DNA of 64,000 nucleotides from Moniliella sp. 'wahieum' (lineage: Eukaryota > Basidiomycota > Moniliellomycetes > Moniliellales > Moniliellaceae), in assembly GCA_003971905.1 (NCBI GenBank), contig RSEE01000033.1:593683-657682 (forward strand), written 5' to 3'. Within the stretch, counting starts at the first letter, position 1. The number at the start of each line of letters is the position of its first letter. A model generated the notes under the pieces. The model was not told the origin of the DNA. It was given only the letters and a program-made list of their open reading frames with translations, and did no database searches. The position numbers and the translations under genes were made by a program. Below, piece by piece: positions 43,849 through 56,335 of this stretch.

Positions 43849-45722
43849 CTAGTAGTTGTCCGGAGTAACAGAGGGCTCGGGCGTCTTGTCGCCAAGCGAC
43901 GATTCAGCCGTATTGTCCTCCATGAGTTTCTCCTCTCCAATCTTCTCCATATCTTGGGCAGTGACCAAGGTGGAAATTTCACCCTGGACCAGAGCACGAC
44001 GAGAAGTGAAGCCAGGAGGGCACCATGTACGGCTGTTCCAGGCCTTGCAGCTGGGATCGTGGTACATCAGGTCGACTTGCTCCAGGGTGAGGCCTTGGGT
44101 TTCCCGGACAAAGAAGAAAACAAGAAGAGCATTGACAATGTTCCAAGCGGCAAAGATGAAACCGTAGGCTGTAAGAGAATGGTGTTAGTGGGTTGAACAT
44201 ACGGCCAAGAGGGGCGACGATAGACATACCATAGCCAATGTTGCCTGTAATAGGTTGGGTGAAGAACGCCAGAGCGAAGTTCCATGCCCAGTTGGTGGCC
44301 GTCGATAGGGCAGCTTGCTTTGCACGAGTACGCGAGCCAAAGTTTTCACCGCACCATACCCATACTGCAGGAGACCAAGTGCAAGCAAGGCAGAAGACAA
44401 AGAAGCAACCGGCAACGGTCATCAGATCGCCAACGCCCTTGGAGAGGTGGGGTTGACCCATGATGCCGCTCTCGTTACCAGCGACACCGGCAATAGCAAA
44501 GACAAAGAGCCATAGGGAGCATCCCAGCGCACCGTAGAATAGAGTGTTGCGGCGACCCCACGCTTCCACCATCCAGAGACCAGGGGCAGTGCAGACAAAG
44601 TTAACGGCACCAAGGATAATTTGGGTGACATATGAGTCCTTAAGACCGGCGTTGGCAAACACCTGATTGCCGTAAAAGAAGAAGTCTGGGAGAAGAATCA
44701 GTCAGCACGAGAACGATGCGGAATAGGATCGATATCAACGTACAGTTACCGCCGCAAAGTTGCTGTCCCATCTGAAGTGCCATGCCCCATGTCCGGAAGC
44801 AGGTTGAGTTCTCGAATTTGAAGCAGTCAGCCCACGTGGCCTCGGAAGCGTTGCTAGCCTTTTCCTCCTCAATGGACTGAATCAAGTCATTGTACTCGGA
44901 CTCAACTGAGGATCGTGGGCGTCAACGGATACACCATGCATCACAGCAATTGCCTTTTTGGCCTCGTCGTACCGGCCCTTTTGCGCGCTAATGGTGGGCG
45001 ACTCGGGCGTCAACATCGCAACAGCACCCTGGAGCATGGCAAAAACAAAGCCGATGGCGGCCAAAACCCGCCACGATGCCGAATCATTGTTGCCTGCGTA
45101 ACGGGTACCAATGGCAATGGCGTAAGCCAATAGAATACCAAGGGTGGCAAACTGGAAAAAGCCGCCCATCATGCCGCGGATTTGCCGGGGCATCAGCTCC
45201 GATTGGTACACGGGAGCAAGGGCAGAGGACATGCCAATGCCATAACCAGAAACCAAGCGGCCAATGCCGAATTGAACCCAAGAGTTGACCGAAGCAACCT
45301 TGATGATGCAGCCAATGATGATCCAGAGCGCAGAGATTTGGACACTGTGCTTGGTCCCCAGTCGGTTTTGCCAAATGTTGCCAGTAAGACGCCGACGCCG
45401 CATCCAATGGACATGAAACCAGTGATCAGGCCCTGAAGCCAAGGCGACCAAGCCTTTTGGTACTTGCCATCGGTATACGTGACGCGCCCGTGGCAAAGCG
45501 ACGCTGGAAGTCTTCCATGGGGTACATACCGGCCATAATACCGGTTTCATACCCGAACTGTTCTCATCGACACACACGTGAATCATATCAGTGCGATGTT
45601 CTTGTTTGGCGCTAATGCGGTAGAAGAAAAGGAAGAAAAATGCGTACGTTAAGACCCGCGCCAATGGTCACCAGTGTGACCAGGTGGACCATGATGCCGA
45701 CGGAAGTGCCTCCGAGTTTCAT
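43849..45722 (-). CDS. MFS sugar (hexose) transporter
   Basis: Twelve-helix plasma-membrane symporter or facilitator of the sugar porter family. The ATG at 45722 gives MKLGGTSVGIMVHLVTLVTI (helix 1); after intron 1 (45558-45647, 90 nt) comes FGYETGIMAGMYPMEDFQRR. Then LQGLITGFMSIGCGVGVLLA, the GRLVSGYGIGMSSALAPVYQ and SELMPRQIRGMMGGFFQFAT blocks (family signature with conserved Glu/Arg), and MGQQLCGGNYFFFYGNQVF across intron 2 (44686-44743), which carries the QQxxGxN sugar-binding motif of helix 7. VEAWGRRN, WVWCGENFGSRTRAKQAALS and NWAWNFALAFFTQPI follow. Intron 3 (44169-44229) joins GNIGY to AYGFIFAAWN, and FVRETQGLTLEQVD is the typical loop after helix 12. Frame changes near 45480, 45360 and 44905. 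Substrate not determinable. Confidence 0.9.
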
Positions 45723-46696
45723 GATGAAAGCAGCGGAGCTAATCGAAAAAATGTAGGAGAGGGAGAGGGGAGGAAGGGTGGACCTCAAGGAGGTGATTGG
45801 CGGTGGTAGTGCGGCGGTGGGTTGTAAGAGAAGACTGTGCTGGGGAACGAGGGAAAAAAGAATGAGAGGTGCGTTCGAGACGCTCTGTTTTATACTCCAA
45901 AATTACCAGGACAACAAGCGAGGGGCGTTCTTTGTGCCAGATCAACAACTGGAAGCGCTATGCCAGTGCGTCGGTCAACGCCAACCACCGCCGCCAGTGG
46001 TGCGCGGCAAATAGCGACTAGACAAGAAGTGACTACTGGCTGGCCAGTGGCAGGTGATTTTGCCGTGACAGGTGCCACGTGACAATGCAGCGGACTACTG
46101 AGACAGGTACTGGGTTCGGTCCCACAACGGCACAGCTTGGGCGCGGAGGCGGTCCGGGGAATCCAGCGGAGCCCCACTATGCTCCGGGTTTTACGTCTCA
46201 GACCCCAAAAGCCTCTTTGAGAGCTTTGCCACTCTATCCCGGTTCGTTCCTACTCTGCTCCTGCACACCCGCGATTGACTGCGGCGTCAGTGCGGATAGT
46301 AGGTACAGGGAGCTGCAACATCGAGCCACCCCGCCACACCCCCGAAGAAGGTCTCATTTGGGTGAGCGAATCAAACCGCAACAGCCGCGGCTCAAGGTGA
46401 GTGTCCAACGACCAAGGCTCACAATGGTTGAAGATCCCCATGCGACGTTCTGTTGATCGATCATCGATCATCGAGCGATCATCTGCTGGGCCTTACTTTC
46501 GGACCTCCTGCCACGGGACCAGTGTCGTAATGTGGCCCACTGTACAGGTGTCTCATCAATTCCGCCGGCACACCGGCTGTAACATGTAGCAAAGCAGGTA
46601 ACATGTAAAGCAACTGATGGCCATCGGTCAACGACCGTCCATTACCTGCATTACCGTCTGACAGACGCAGTCCCAGTGGCGAGAGATTCACTGATT

Positions 46697-46740
46697 ACTA
46701 GTGACTATCACTCGTCACTAATCACTAGTCACTAGTCACT
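46697..46740. repeat. CACTAGT tract
   Basis: Repeated GTCACTAGTCACTA units with small variants. A second tract of the same unit lies at about 56343-56370. Confidence 0.7.
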
Positions 46741-47304
46741 TATGAAATCCAACAGTTTCTCTAACAGTGCCTGTGAAGCGACCCTTGATGACGAACAGTG
46801 ATTGACTGCTCCCGCGGCGATGGATGTTTCAGTTCCCCACGGGATCGGCTGTTTTCTTTTGCACACTCACATACTCACATGTGTGCCCATACACACTCAA
46901 CACACACATGGAGCGACATTCGCACGTGGGACACCGCAAAGAGCGCGTAGACACATATGGTAGCGAATTTTGCATGGCCTTCTTTCGATCCACCGAGGTG
47001 GAGAATATTCTTGGGATTAGGATTTGGGAATGAATATGATCTCCTCTCCGGGAAGCAAACCAGCAGGTGGGGTTAGGTACAGAAACAGGACAATCGGGAA
47101 AGGGCCAATAGCAGGATCGACTTTTAGCTCTTAGCGCTAGCGCTTTAATATCACCAAACTATACGCGGCCTGGATGAGCCCATGGACATCTCGGAAAAAG
47201 TCCAAGGGGAAGAGCATTCGCGGGTTGAACGTGGAACGTGGAACGGTTGAACTCTCTTAACTCAAAACATTGTTTTCCGTACTTCGACTAGCTACCAGAA
47301 GTAA

Positions 47305-47455
47305 CTCCTACTGAACGTTGAACTTCAACTCAGTGCACTCAGTCTGAGTACTGAACTGGTACTGAAACTGAACACTGAACTCAGTACTCAGTCTGAGTAC
47401 TCAGTTGAGTGCTGAGGCGCTGAGGCAGACTGAGGCTCAGCGCGCCTAGCGCCTA
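47305..47455. repeat. Palindromic GTACTCAG / CTGAG tract
   Basis: The segment consists almost entirely of ACTGAACTCAGTACTCAGTC-type units in both orientations, then CTGAGGC and CGCCTAGCGC units. Similar units occur near 23500-23540 and 23840-23930. Confidence 0.7.
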
Positions 47456-48332
47456 GCGCTCACATGGCGCTCACATCTCACATGCCACATACCGCCTGCC
47501 ACGCGCCACGTGTCACATGTCACGCGTCAAGCCTTTGGATTCGTTCCTCGCATGGAGACAGTATCGATCGGTGGCACCTTGTTCGGATGTCTCTGTTGCA
47601 CCGCCGGCGGATTTGAACCTTGTGGCTTGCGACCGGCAACAGCCGGCGACCTTTGAGGCCGTGTTCACCGGTCACCAGTCACCGGTCACGCGGTCACGAT
47701 AGGTATCGCACTATAGCATACGCTGCCGTTCTACTGTCCCAGCAGGCCCCCGACAGCGTGCAAACATCATTAGCTCACAGTGGATACGGAGCTGGCACAT
47801 ATTGCACGAGTTGCGCGCTCGACGCCTGGGCCAAATCTCTCCAACGCACAACGTCCAACGTCCAACCCTCTCTCTCTCACCGACCTCACCCATACTCAAG
47901 ATGAGGAGATGGCCCAAGCGCGGATTGGGCCACCATTGCTCTAGTCCGGGGGAGGTGGGGGGCGAACCGGAGCGAGAACACTACTGTTCCTTGCGCCATC
48001 CCGTCGAAAGATAAGGCCTAAGGGGTGAAATTTGAAGGGTGAAAAGGAAGCTTCCTACCCTGATGAGGCCTGAACCATATACTGACCCCCCCCCCCCCGC
48101 ATTCTGTTGTGCCTATACGGGCCGGGCCTGCCGGGCCACACGCCATTTCGTTTCCTGGCACCCATCATCGATCATCGGATGTGTACTTAGCCTACCTGCC
48201 CCGCTTTCCTCTGCACCCTGTCTCGGCTCCGCCCACCCACAGGAAAGGAAATCCAAGCAATCGTTCCATTTCCCAACACACTACCGCGCCTTCTTCCTCC
48301 CCAGTAACCAAATCACCGTGTCTGTGTCATGG

Positions 48333-48358
48333 GCGGGCCCCAGCCTGTGGGGGCCCGC
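48333..48358. other. Perfect GC-rich stem-loop
   Basis: GCGGGCCCC and GGGGCCCGC are exact reverse complements around an 8-nt loop. No gene context; could be a transcription terminator-like or chance structure. Confidence 0.5.
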
Positions 48359-49139
48359 TCTGAGGGGATTTCATGTTACAGGTGCAATCTCGAGAACGGA
48401 AGCGACATGTCTGTGCCTGGGCTTGTCGGTGGGTCCGAGCGGGAGGTTATAGTTTGGACGAGTGTCAGGCGAATTGAATATTGACCGGTGACCGGTGACC
48501 CTCTAAGAGTCCAGTCTTCTTGAAGCTTAGCGCTTACTAGAGCTCCGCGCTCCCAAACCCAACTAAGTATTATTTTGTTACGAGCGTGTGGAGCGGTTAA
48601 ACTAGTATGTCTGGTGGTCCGTGGAGACACACTCGCTTCTTGCCGGTGTGGAAGGCGGAGGGAATGAGAGTGAGGTGGTTGTTCCATAGTCAAGAAAGGG
48701 GAATCTCAACAGAGGAGAAAGACACCAAAGGGAGAGTCAGAAAACATGGCCTGATTGGAAATGTTGGGGCATGCCGCAATCACGCCAACAGCAGAGCTGA
48801 TTCCTACTATTTTCTGTTGTTACTCACACTAACGTTTCGTCCCCGGTGTTGGGTACGCAGCGCGGTAAGTGTTGAGTCTCCCCCCTCCCACCTCCGCCTT
48901 TTTCCCTGTCCTCAAGTATGAACGGATCCAAACGTGTTTTACGACAGTGCCCCGCGTTCGGTGTCTACGCAGCCTTGCCTCTCATGAAAGCCACTCCTGC
49001 TATGCGCCTGATTGAAGGCATCTCCTTTTTGTATTTACTAGAGGACAACCGGGCCTACGGCCCGGTCAGCTTGGTGCTTGGTGCTTGGTCGCCACCTTAG
49101 CCACCGTTCCCCGTCGCCACCTTAGCACAGCAACCTGCT

Positions 49140-50000
49140 GAGCTACATTGGCTCTCCACCATTCCATCCGCCCCGTGCCTCCGGCTCTCTGACAAGCAGA
49201 TTCAGGTTGGTCTCCAGCTCCGCACGTTGTGCCGCTCCACGCGCAGCATGTGCAAGTGCGGCATGTCCTCGCTGGAGCACATCCTGACTGGCATCCGCAC
49301 CCAGGCCAAGTTTGGTACGTTGCATGAGGCAGTGCGGGAGCCCATTCTCCAACTCGTGCGCTCCATCCCTGGCACCCACATCCACAACGAACCTACTGTG
49401 GAGGAAGAGGATGGGACGAGGCGCGGGCGGAAGGCACAGGGCAGCGACTACCGTGTGATGGGGCCTGGAGCAATCGGAGGATCAGGAATGGAGGTGTACC
49501 ACATGCTGCGCGACACGGAAACGCAGGAGGCGCAGAGCGCGTACCGGAGAGTGGTGCATGAGCACCGCGCCGCCTTTGTAACGCCGGGAGAAGGAGCTGC
49601 TTCGGCTGCTGGAACAAGCAGAGTGCGACAAGAACGCTAAGTACCCGGGACGCACTCAAGAGCCGTTTCGCCCCCTGGTTTTGACGACGCGAGGATACTA
49701 CGGCACCAAGAGAGCGGGCAAGATGTTGCGCATTGGAAGGATTGGGCTACTGACTCTCAATGGAAATGGTTCCTCGCTCGGATGTCTACCATGTTCATCC
49801 ATGTCCACAAGCGCTACCTTGGGTACGGGACCGGATGGCGAGCACCTGAGGGTCCCGATATCTTGGCGATCCCCCTGGTTCCTTAACATTGGTGGCGCTA
49901 TCAGTAACCCATGCAAAATGAACGGTTTGGGTTAGGCGTAGCGTTTCCCCCCCGTCCAGCCTTAAGCTCTGTCAATGATATGGATGCAGTACAGAGATAG
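49140..50000 (+). mobile_element. 3' remnant of a LINE-like (non-LTR) retroelement
   Basis: The translated sequence LRLSDKQIQVGLQLRTLCRS, then CKCGMSSLEHILTG and FGTLHEAVREPIL, resembles the region after the reverse transcriptase in non-LTR retroelements, with a CxCxxxxxxH-type zinc knuckle. The expected last cysteine (LTC) appears as LTG. Further on, DYRVMGPGAIGGSGMEVYH and, in other frames, YPGRTQEPFRPLVLTTRG match the usual tail of such proteins. Frames are broken near 49620 and 49720 and no reverse transcriptase core is present, so it is dead. A related, internally deleted copy lies at 60104-60200, which supports a dispersed element. Family assignment rests on recognition of the tail only. 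Confidence 0.5.
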
Positions 50001-51089
50001 GGGTACATATGAAATCTTTGGACTGAGGTCAATCGAAGCTACTCACGGTCTATGTCTCTCCTCATAGCCTGGTCGAACCGAGTGGGGTGTGTAGAGACGA
50101 GGGAGACACCCTCTAGTTGGGTGGCTACCTGCGTATACAAATGCCAAAGCCCAGATCCTACGATGACGAGGCAGTGTGCGTAGTAGGTCGTCAAATAGTC
50201 AGTTGAACTAGGGGTTGAGGTACCGCAGGGTAAAACGATGGCTGTTTGGTCGTTACCACTCTCAACGCCGTAGGGGCGGAATCAACCAGAGTCCTAACCA
50301 GGAACTAAAGAGAAAACACTAAGCTACCCGAAGTAGTATCGCTGCGGATTGTAATATAACGGTGACCTTAAGTCGTACTTTCGTAAAGCATACTAGTGAA
50401 AGGAGTCAAGGACGAAGAAGGTAGAAGCGCAGGGTGACCAGAGTGCAAACCAGAGCTGGAGAGAGGTTGGAGTCGGTGAAAACATTAACAGAAGAGGATC
50501 ATAAGCAACAGGATGGTCGAGAAGGGCCACAGAGCTAGTAAGCCTTGACAGAGGGCTGTTTACATACCGAAGAAAAGGGATCAAGCGATCAGGCCTTAGG
50601 ACAGAGTATAAACATGTGTGTAAGGGCTTTCCAGAGAGATAAATACTAGCACACATCAATATATGCATTCAAAGGCGCTGACACTGCGCAGGCGGGCGCA
50701 GAAGATGAAGAGTTCAGCAAAGAATGAGCACGATGCCAGGGTACAAGGTTGTATCGATGAGCCCATTGGATGCAACCATGGCGGCTCGGAGAGTACTCGC
50801 AGTGGCATATCCGTAATGGATACTAACGAAGTTGCCCGCTGACTCTCTTTGGCTAGTAACTAATAATGTCTAACGGGACTGGCGTATGTTGGGAAGAGAA
50901 GCCGACTATGACATGCGATGGGTGACATGTGCTACATAAGTTCGGGACCAGAAAGAGGGCACACTGATTGTGAAGTTTTGGCCAAAAGAAGAAGAAGAGG
51001 GGAATAAGAACGAGGACTAGGAAGAAAATAGTAGACGACAGCGTAGAAGAGGGATGGGGGTGGGGATAGGGGTGGGGGTGGCGGGGAAA
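50001..51089. other. Downstream region of the velvet gene, nothing recognised
   Basis: No open frame above 91 codons and no tRNA or repeat recognised. Probably includes the velvet 3' UTR (AAAGAAGAAGAAGA tract near 50985). Confidence 0.5.
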
Positions 51090-53438
51090 TCAGAGAGGTA
51101 AACGTGGGTGCCCAATACCTGACTCATCGGTATGCACAGTGACCCTCCTGGTCCGGCGGGGCCGGGCGTGCACTGGGACCCGGGCCCCAGAAGGTTGGTG
51201 GGTAGCATAGGTGAGGTCGGACGAGAAGCGCGTATACTTTCCTGGACGACCAGACTGACCCGGCTGGCCTGGCAGGCCAGAATAGAGGGATAGGCCTGGC
51301 CGAGCTGAAGGGGCGGGCGAACCAGAAAGGGTGGAAGGGGCATAGGACGCAGCAAAGCGAGAACGATCAGTATAGCCAGGCGATCCCAAAGAACGGGAAT
51401 GTCCAAGGCGGCCAGAGGGCCCGGCTGAGTAGGGCTTCGGGAAATAGTTGAAGGACTACCAGGCTGCCCAGAAAGACCGTGCTGGTCAGGATGAGGGCCT
51501 GGATAATAACTAGATGAGCCGTATTGCCCAGAGGCGCCACGACCAGGATCCATATAAACAGAAGGCACAGACATGCGAGAAGACCCGGAAGAACGACTTG
51601 AAAGACCAGGCGGAGGAGGGCCTGGATAGCGAGAAGGACCAGGAGAAGAATCAGTATACGTAGAAGATCCCGAAAAGGCCGCGCGACCAAGAGTAGCAGG
51701 AGCAGGAAGGGGTGAAGGTCCTGGGAAATGGTCAGCGGTGCGAGGAAGACCAGAAACGTGGCGGAAGAGAGACTTGAGGGGTAATTTGCTGGAAGGCCAG
51801 AAGGGTGGCCAGAGATGGGATCAAGGAGGGGGGCAGAGTGCAGGCCAGAGCGGTGGCCAGAGATGAGGGGGGCAGGGGAAACGGGCCTAGTGTAAAAACC
51901 CAACGGGTCAGGCAAGGCAGAACCTGGAAGAGGTGACGTGCCTCGTGTGTGAGGCTCGCGGTTCCACCACATAGATGGTACACCAGGCTCGCCGTCCCAC
52001 CGCGCGGGCGTCGCCGTTTGGGTCTGGGCGGGCGAAATCTCTTCAGGATGGTACGTTGGCGGCTTGGCTCGAGTATCGTGGTACCGCCGTTCCCATTCCC
52101 CGTCCACTAGGCCTTCAGATCCAGGGAGCGGCTGGGCGTATCCATGGTCGCGTACGTCTTCTGGACCAGGCGCCACAACGGCTCTCATCTTTGACGGTGG
52201 GGTGGAGAGGCGTCATCAAGGAGTGCAGACGGTAGGGTGCGTGCCTGTGGTGCAAGGGGGTGCACAGCTCCCTCCATCCGAGGTACCTCGGGAGCAGCGA
52301 CCTGAGCGACAGGGGAGTGATGTCCTTCGCGAGGAATGTAAATGATCCATGGCTCATATCCACCCCGTGCCATACGAGGGTCAAGAAACGTGTTCCCTGG
52401 CGGAGGTGGGGTGCGGGCCGAGGAGACGGAGGGGGAGTGCACGAGGTCGGTCTTGCCTATCGTCTAGCATATCTTGAGCAGAACGTTTACGGCGGGAACC
52501 CGAATTGTTGCGGATGCGAATCTTAAGCCCTTGGTCGGCAAAGGCGCGGGAGAGGGCGGAGGATTCAGTCATGCCCGGGAAGCGTTTGGGTGCATAGACG
52601 TGGAAATGGTTGGAGTACTGGGAGGCGCAAAAGTAGACATGACTGCCAACCGTCTCATAGAGAACAAACTTGAGGCGGTACCAGCCTTCGACGCGGACTG
52701 AGAGGTCGGGGAAAACAAAAAGGCCTGATTCCTCCCATCCAAGTCTTTGAGACGGTGCAAACCCGACACACAGCTTCCGGTTGTGAATCTTCGATGGCCA
52801 TCAGGGATGAGGTGCAGCTCCCGATTTTCGTTTGAAGCCGCGAGCATGGCATAGAGAAAGTAGCAGGGATTGTCCATGTACCACGTCCGGTCTTCCCAAC
52901 CGAACCCCAGTGGCGTCTGACAGCGCTGCCCGCGAGAGATGAGGGCACCTACATCCAACGGTGTTGGGTGGTTCCGTGCGTATTCCGGTACCACTGCAGA
53001 GGCAACGTTGGTAACGGGCTGGGGATGGGCAATCACTCGCAGCTGCACGATGGGAGCGGGGTCGAGCGGACGGCGCTCATATCTCTCGCCCACACCACAC
53101 ATGCGCGATTGCAGTGGCTGCTCGCGGATGATTAGCTGGTATTCCAGTTGGTCGCGGCCAGTGACGATCTGGGGTACTGCCGCAAATGTGTAACTACTCT
53201 GGGTTGTGCTGGAGCGACAAGTAAGAGCAGGTGCGCACATAGAAGAGCCAGAGCCACCCGCATCGCGGTCGCGATCACCATCTTCAGCTCCAGGTCCAGG
53301 TTCAGCTCCAAGTCCGGGTCCAACGCCAACTCCAAGCCCAGGTTCAGCGGCAAGAAGATGACCAAGACCCGGACCAGGCCCCATGCCAGCGCCAGGTCCA
53401 ATCCCAGCTTTGCCCGATCGACGGTGGTGCCGGGTCAT
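51090..53438 (-). CDS. Velvet-domain transcriptional regulator (VeA/VelB/VosA family)
   Basis: Velvet proteins are NF-kappaB-like DNA-binding factors that coordinate development, sporulation and secondary metabolism in fungi. The ATG at 53438 opens a Gly/Pro-rich tail of about 65 residues with alternating GPG and EPG units. The velvet domain starts YQLIIREQPLQSRMCGVGER, then RRPLDPAPIVQLRVIAHP, an insert, NPCYFLYAMLAASNENREL, CVSGLHRLKDLDG, and after a frame change near 52720 LFVFPDLSVRVEGWYRLKFV, HVYFCASQYSNHFHVY and APKRFPGMTESSALSRAFAD, finishing with QGLKIRIRN, all diagnostic. The following NNSGSRRKRS is a likely nuclear localisation signal. A Pro/Ser/Gly/Tyr-rich C-terminal half continues with frame changes near 52410, 52190, 51740 and 51390 to a stop near 51090. 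The subfamily is not fixed. Confidence 0.88.
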
Positions 53439-54149
53439 GATGGCGGGGGCGGGGAGAATGGCAGGCTAGCGTGTACAGTGCTCCCTACAACACAGGCACG
53501 AACCTCGGAAGAAGAAGCAGGTGCAGTGGTCAAGGTGAGGAGGGTTGGAGTAGGGCTGGACAGGGGGGAAGGGGAAGGGAAGGCCAGGCCAAACCCAGGA
53601 TGGAGGTCACGGCAGAGGGCAAGGCAGGAGGGCGGATGGGCAGCTGGGAAAGAAGACGCCGGGGTACGCCACCCGAGGTTACTGCCGAGAGGGGAGCGCT
53701 GATGCGGCCAGTGGGCCGGTGCCGTGTGCAGAGGTGTCTCGATCTCTGCCTGCGCGTTTGTACCGGGCGGCCAGCGTCACGATTACGCCGGAGGAATACG
53801 AGGGATGGGGCGGGGGCACACGGACGTAGCTGCTAATACGACCTGCACGGCGGCCCAGAGTGCAGAAGAGAAACGTCTTCCGGTTGGAAAGAGGTACCGG
53901 TGGCGGTGGAAGAAGAAGAAAGAGGCAGGCAACGAGCGGTGGCCGAGATCCTGGCGAGGCAGGTTATGCTCCCGACATCCGCTCGGGCATAGTCGCCGGC
54001 CTCATTCATGCATGTGGCCTCATCAGCATCACCAAGCCCTGTCGGCATTCCCTCTGGTGTATGTGGTCCTTCTCGTGAGACACCCATACGTACCCACCTC
54101 GGCTGGGCACGCTGCCCCAGTAGGCCGGGGGCCTTGTTCTGGTACTATA

Positions 54150-54205
54150 GCCTTCAAGCTAAGCTTCAGGCTTCAAGCTTCAAGAGCTTCAAGCTTCAAG
54201 CATGC
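54150..54205. repeat. CTTCAAGCTTCAAG tract
   Basis: Tandem AAGCTTCAAG units with an AGAGCTTCAAG variant; reverse complement of the 25-bp minisatellite at 59806-59930. Confidence 0.75.
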
Positions 54206-54644
54206 TGGCTTTCTGGCGTTACTAGGTACATACACTGTGCGAGTCGTACACTATCCTGCCTGCTATTTGCCCTTTGCACGTCTGGGCCGCCCTTGCGGCA
54301 GATGGCAGGTAGTGGCTTGTCGCCGGTGCCTGACCCCACGGTCTAGCCCTCTGCCTCGCACAGCGTGCAGCCCGTATGCTGGTGGATGATTTGGAAGACG
54401 GGCGGGATAGTCGTGGGCAGGCTGGGGTGGCAGCAGGATGGCTCAAGCGCCCATCACATTCATCCACCCATGCACGCTAGCCATACGTAGCGCCATGAAA
54501 TGAATGATGGGGTGGGCGTTGGACATGGTCCTGCACCCTGCCTCATCACTCGTCTCTATGGTTGAACACGGTGAACGCGTCCTGAGAGATCCTGGTGCTC
54601 TCCTAGATCCTAGGGCCTAGCTTGCCGGAATCCCCACATCACAG

Positions 54645-55140
54645 GGCCCCTGTCACATGTCACATCACATGCCACATGTCACACCTTTGCCTCGCCGGAG
54701 GGTCCCTCACATTGTCACCCGCCACGCTGGCAAGTGACGCGTGATGTGTGACGAGTGCCGGCTTTGGTGTCACATGTGACCGGTGACATGTGACAGTGAA
54801 GCTGAAGCGGAAGGGTGAACATGTGACGTGAGCATGTGAAGGGTGATACGGGACGTGCGATCGGTGATCTGTGACCGGGACCTCAGGCGGCTTGCAGTTT
54901 GCAGGTGTTCCAGGCGCCACAGGGCCCCACTAGCTCTCTGGGCCCATCACTGACCAGGACCCACTGACCGGTGACCACACCGACTGGCAAGTGATATGGA
55001 TGTGATGGGGGATGTGTGACCTGGTGTCACGTGTCAGTCATGGACAGAAAACTTCCCCAGCACCTGAGCACCGAGTCACCAGTCACTCGCCCTAGCCACC
55101 AGCCCCTGTGACTTGCATGTGGCTAGGGAGTCACTTGCAG
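54645..55140. repeat. Dense degenerate GTGAC / CACATGTCAC motif cluster
   Basis: Within 500 nt the motif TCACATGTGAC or its halves (GTGAC, GTCAC, ACATGTGA) recurs many times, including GTCACATGTGACCGGTGACA and TGACATGTGACAGTGAAG. No coding frame. The same GTGACCGGTGACC type occurs at about 47670-47700 and 48482-48500. Confidence 0.7.
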
Positions 55141-56234
55141 TAGCTTCGCTCGTTGCGGCAGCGCGCATGCTACCCGTTATCGGTTCCGCGTTGCGCTACG
55201 CGTTACCGGGTTGCCCACGGGCCCCCAGGCCCTGCCCTACCAGACCTCGGCCCCCATCGACGTCGGCCATCCACCGTGCAATGTCATTTGCAATCTTTTG
55301 GCTGTTCTCATGGGTCACCGGTCCCTACGAGTATACGATCATCGATCCTCGCTCACTGGCTCATGTATCTGAGGCCTGATGCACCTGAGGCCTGATACCT
55401 GATGGCTCCACAGTTCGCTCAGCCGCGCAGCACTCAGGCTGAGCTCAGCGCGCTCGCGCTCAGCGCTCATTAATCATTGTAGCCACTGCTCACTATATAT
55501 AGCCAGTAGCTTCAAGCTCACTAGCTTCACTAGCTTCGCGGGGGACGGAGTCGTGAGTACGTGAACGTGTGACATGTGAACTGCATGTGAACACTGAGCC
55601 AGCCACCGGACCCCTATAGCCAGCCAACCCCTGGCCATTTCCCCGGTCCCGTTCCCGAGAGACCAGTGGCTGCGGGTATATGTGAATTGCGCTTTGTGTG
55701 CATTACACGCAATATGCAAAACGGCAGAGGTGACGGCAGTACAACCGCGACACCAAGATCCACATGCAACACTAGAAAACGTCTTGTCATCACTCGTCGA
55801 TCAGTGTACATTAGTACATCAGTCCATCAGCGCATCATCAGAAATGCACTGGTCCAATTTCCAACCAGTGTGCTGGGGTAATAGTATCCTCTGGTGCTGG
55901 CACACCCGCTGTATGCGGGCGTGATAGGGCCCAGAGCGGAGGACGAAAGGGACTGTGCGTGACATGGAATCCATACATATGGCGAGAGGCAATCTTGGCG
56001 AAGGAACCATGACACTATACACGCGTACCAGCCCCTCTCCACAGCTATAGGGATCGCGATGAGAATCGCCGACATCAGGCCAGTAGGAAAAAAACAAACT
56101 GTTTTGCTCCACACACACCCGGCACAATCCGTCGAGAGCCGGTGAGCGGTGAGGGTGTAGGTTGAAGCTTTTACAGAGAGGCTATGCAAGCATAAGTGCA
56201 CATGAGCATCGGTGCAGAAAGGTCAATATCTGAG

Positions 56235-56335
56235 CTCAGCGCTAGCAGGGAACGTTGGTGGTTGACGTTGGAGACGTTTAACTTAACTTTTAACGTTTAA
56301 CGGGTTTTAACGTTGGGTTATAACCGCTGTGTTCT
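56235..56335. repeat. TTTAACGTT tract
   Basis: Repeats of GACGTT, TTTAACGTTTAACGGG and TTTTAACGTTGGG occur here; related AACGTTAACG sequence occurs at about 58225-58300. Not a TTAGGG telomere repeat. Confidence 0.6.

Larger units (their letters stand above)
45723..49139. other. Gene-poor region with short-motif tracts
   Basis: No supported gene in 3.4 kb. It carries a CACTAGTCACTAGTCAC tract (46697-46740), GATCGATCATCGATCATCGA near 46453-46475, AACGTTGAAC motifs and a GTACTCAG/CTGAG stutter (47220-47450), an 11-base C run near 48087, and a perfect 9-bp stem with 8-nt loop at 48333-48358. Some of it may be decayed transposon. Confidence 0.5.

Noticed and set aside
53148-53702. 184-codon plus-strand Arg/Ser-rich frame
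   Set aside because: Antisense to the Gly/Pro-rich N-terminus of the velvet protein.
54645-55140. tRNA cluster suggested by repeated GTGAC and GGTGACC strings
   Set aside because: No cloverleaf, A box or B box could be formed.
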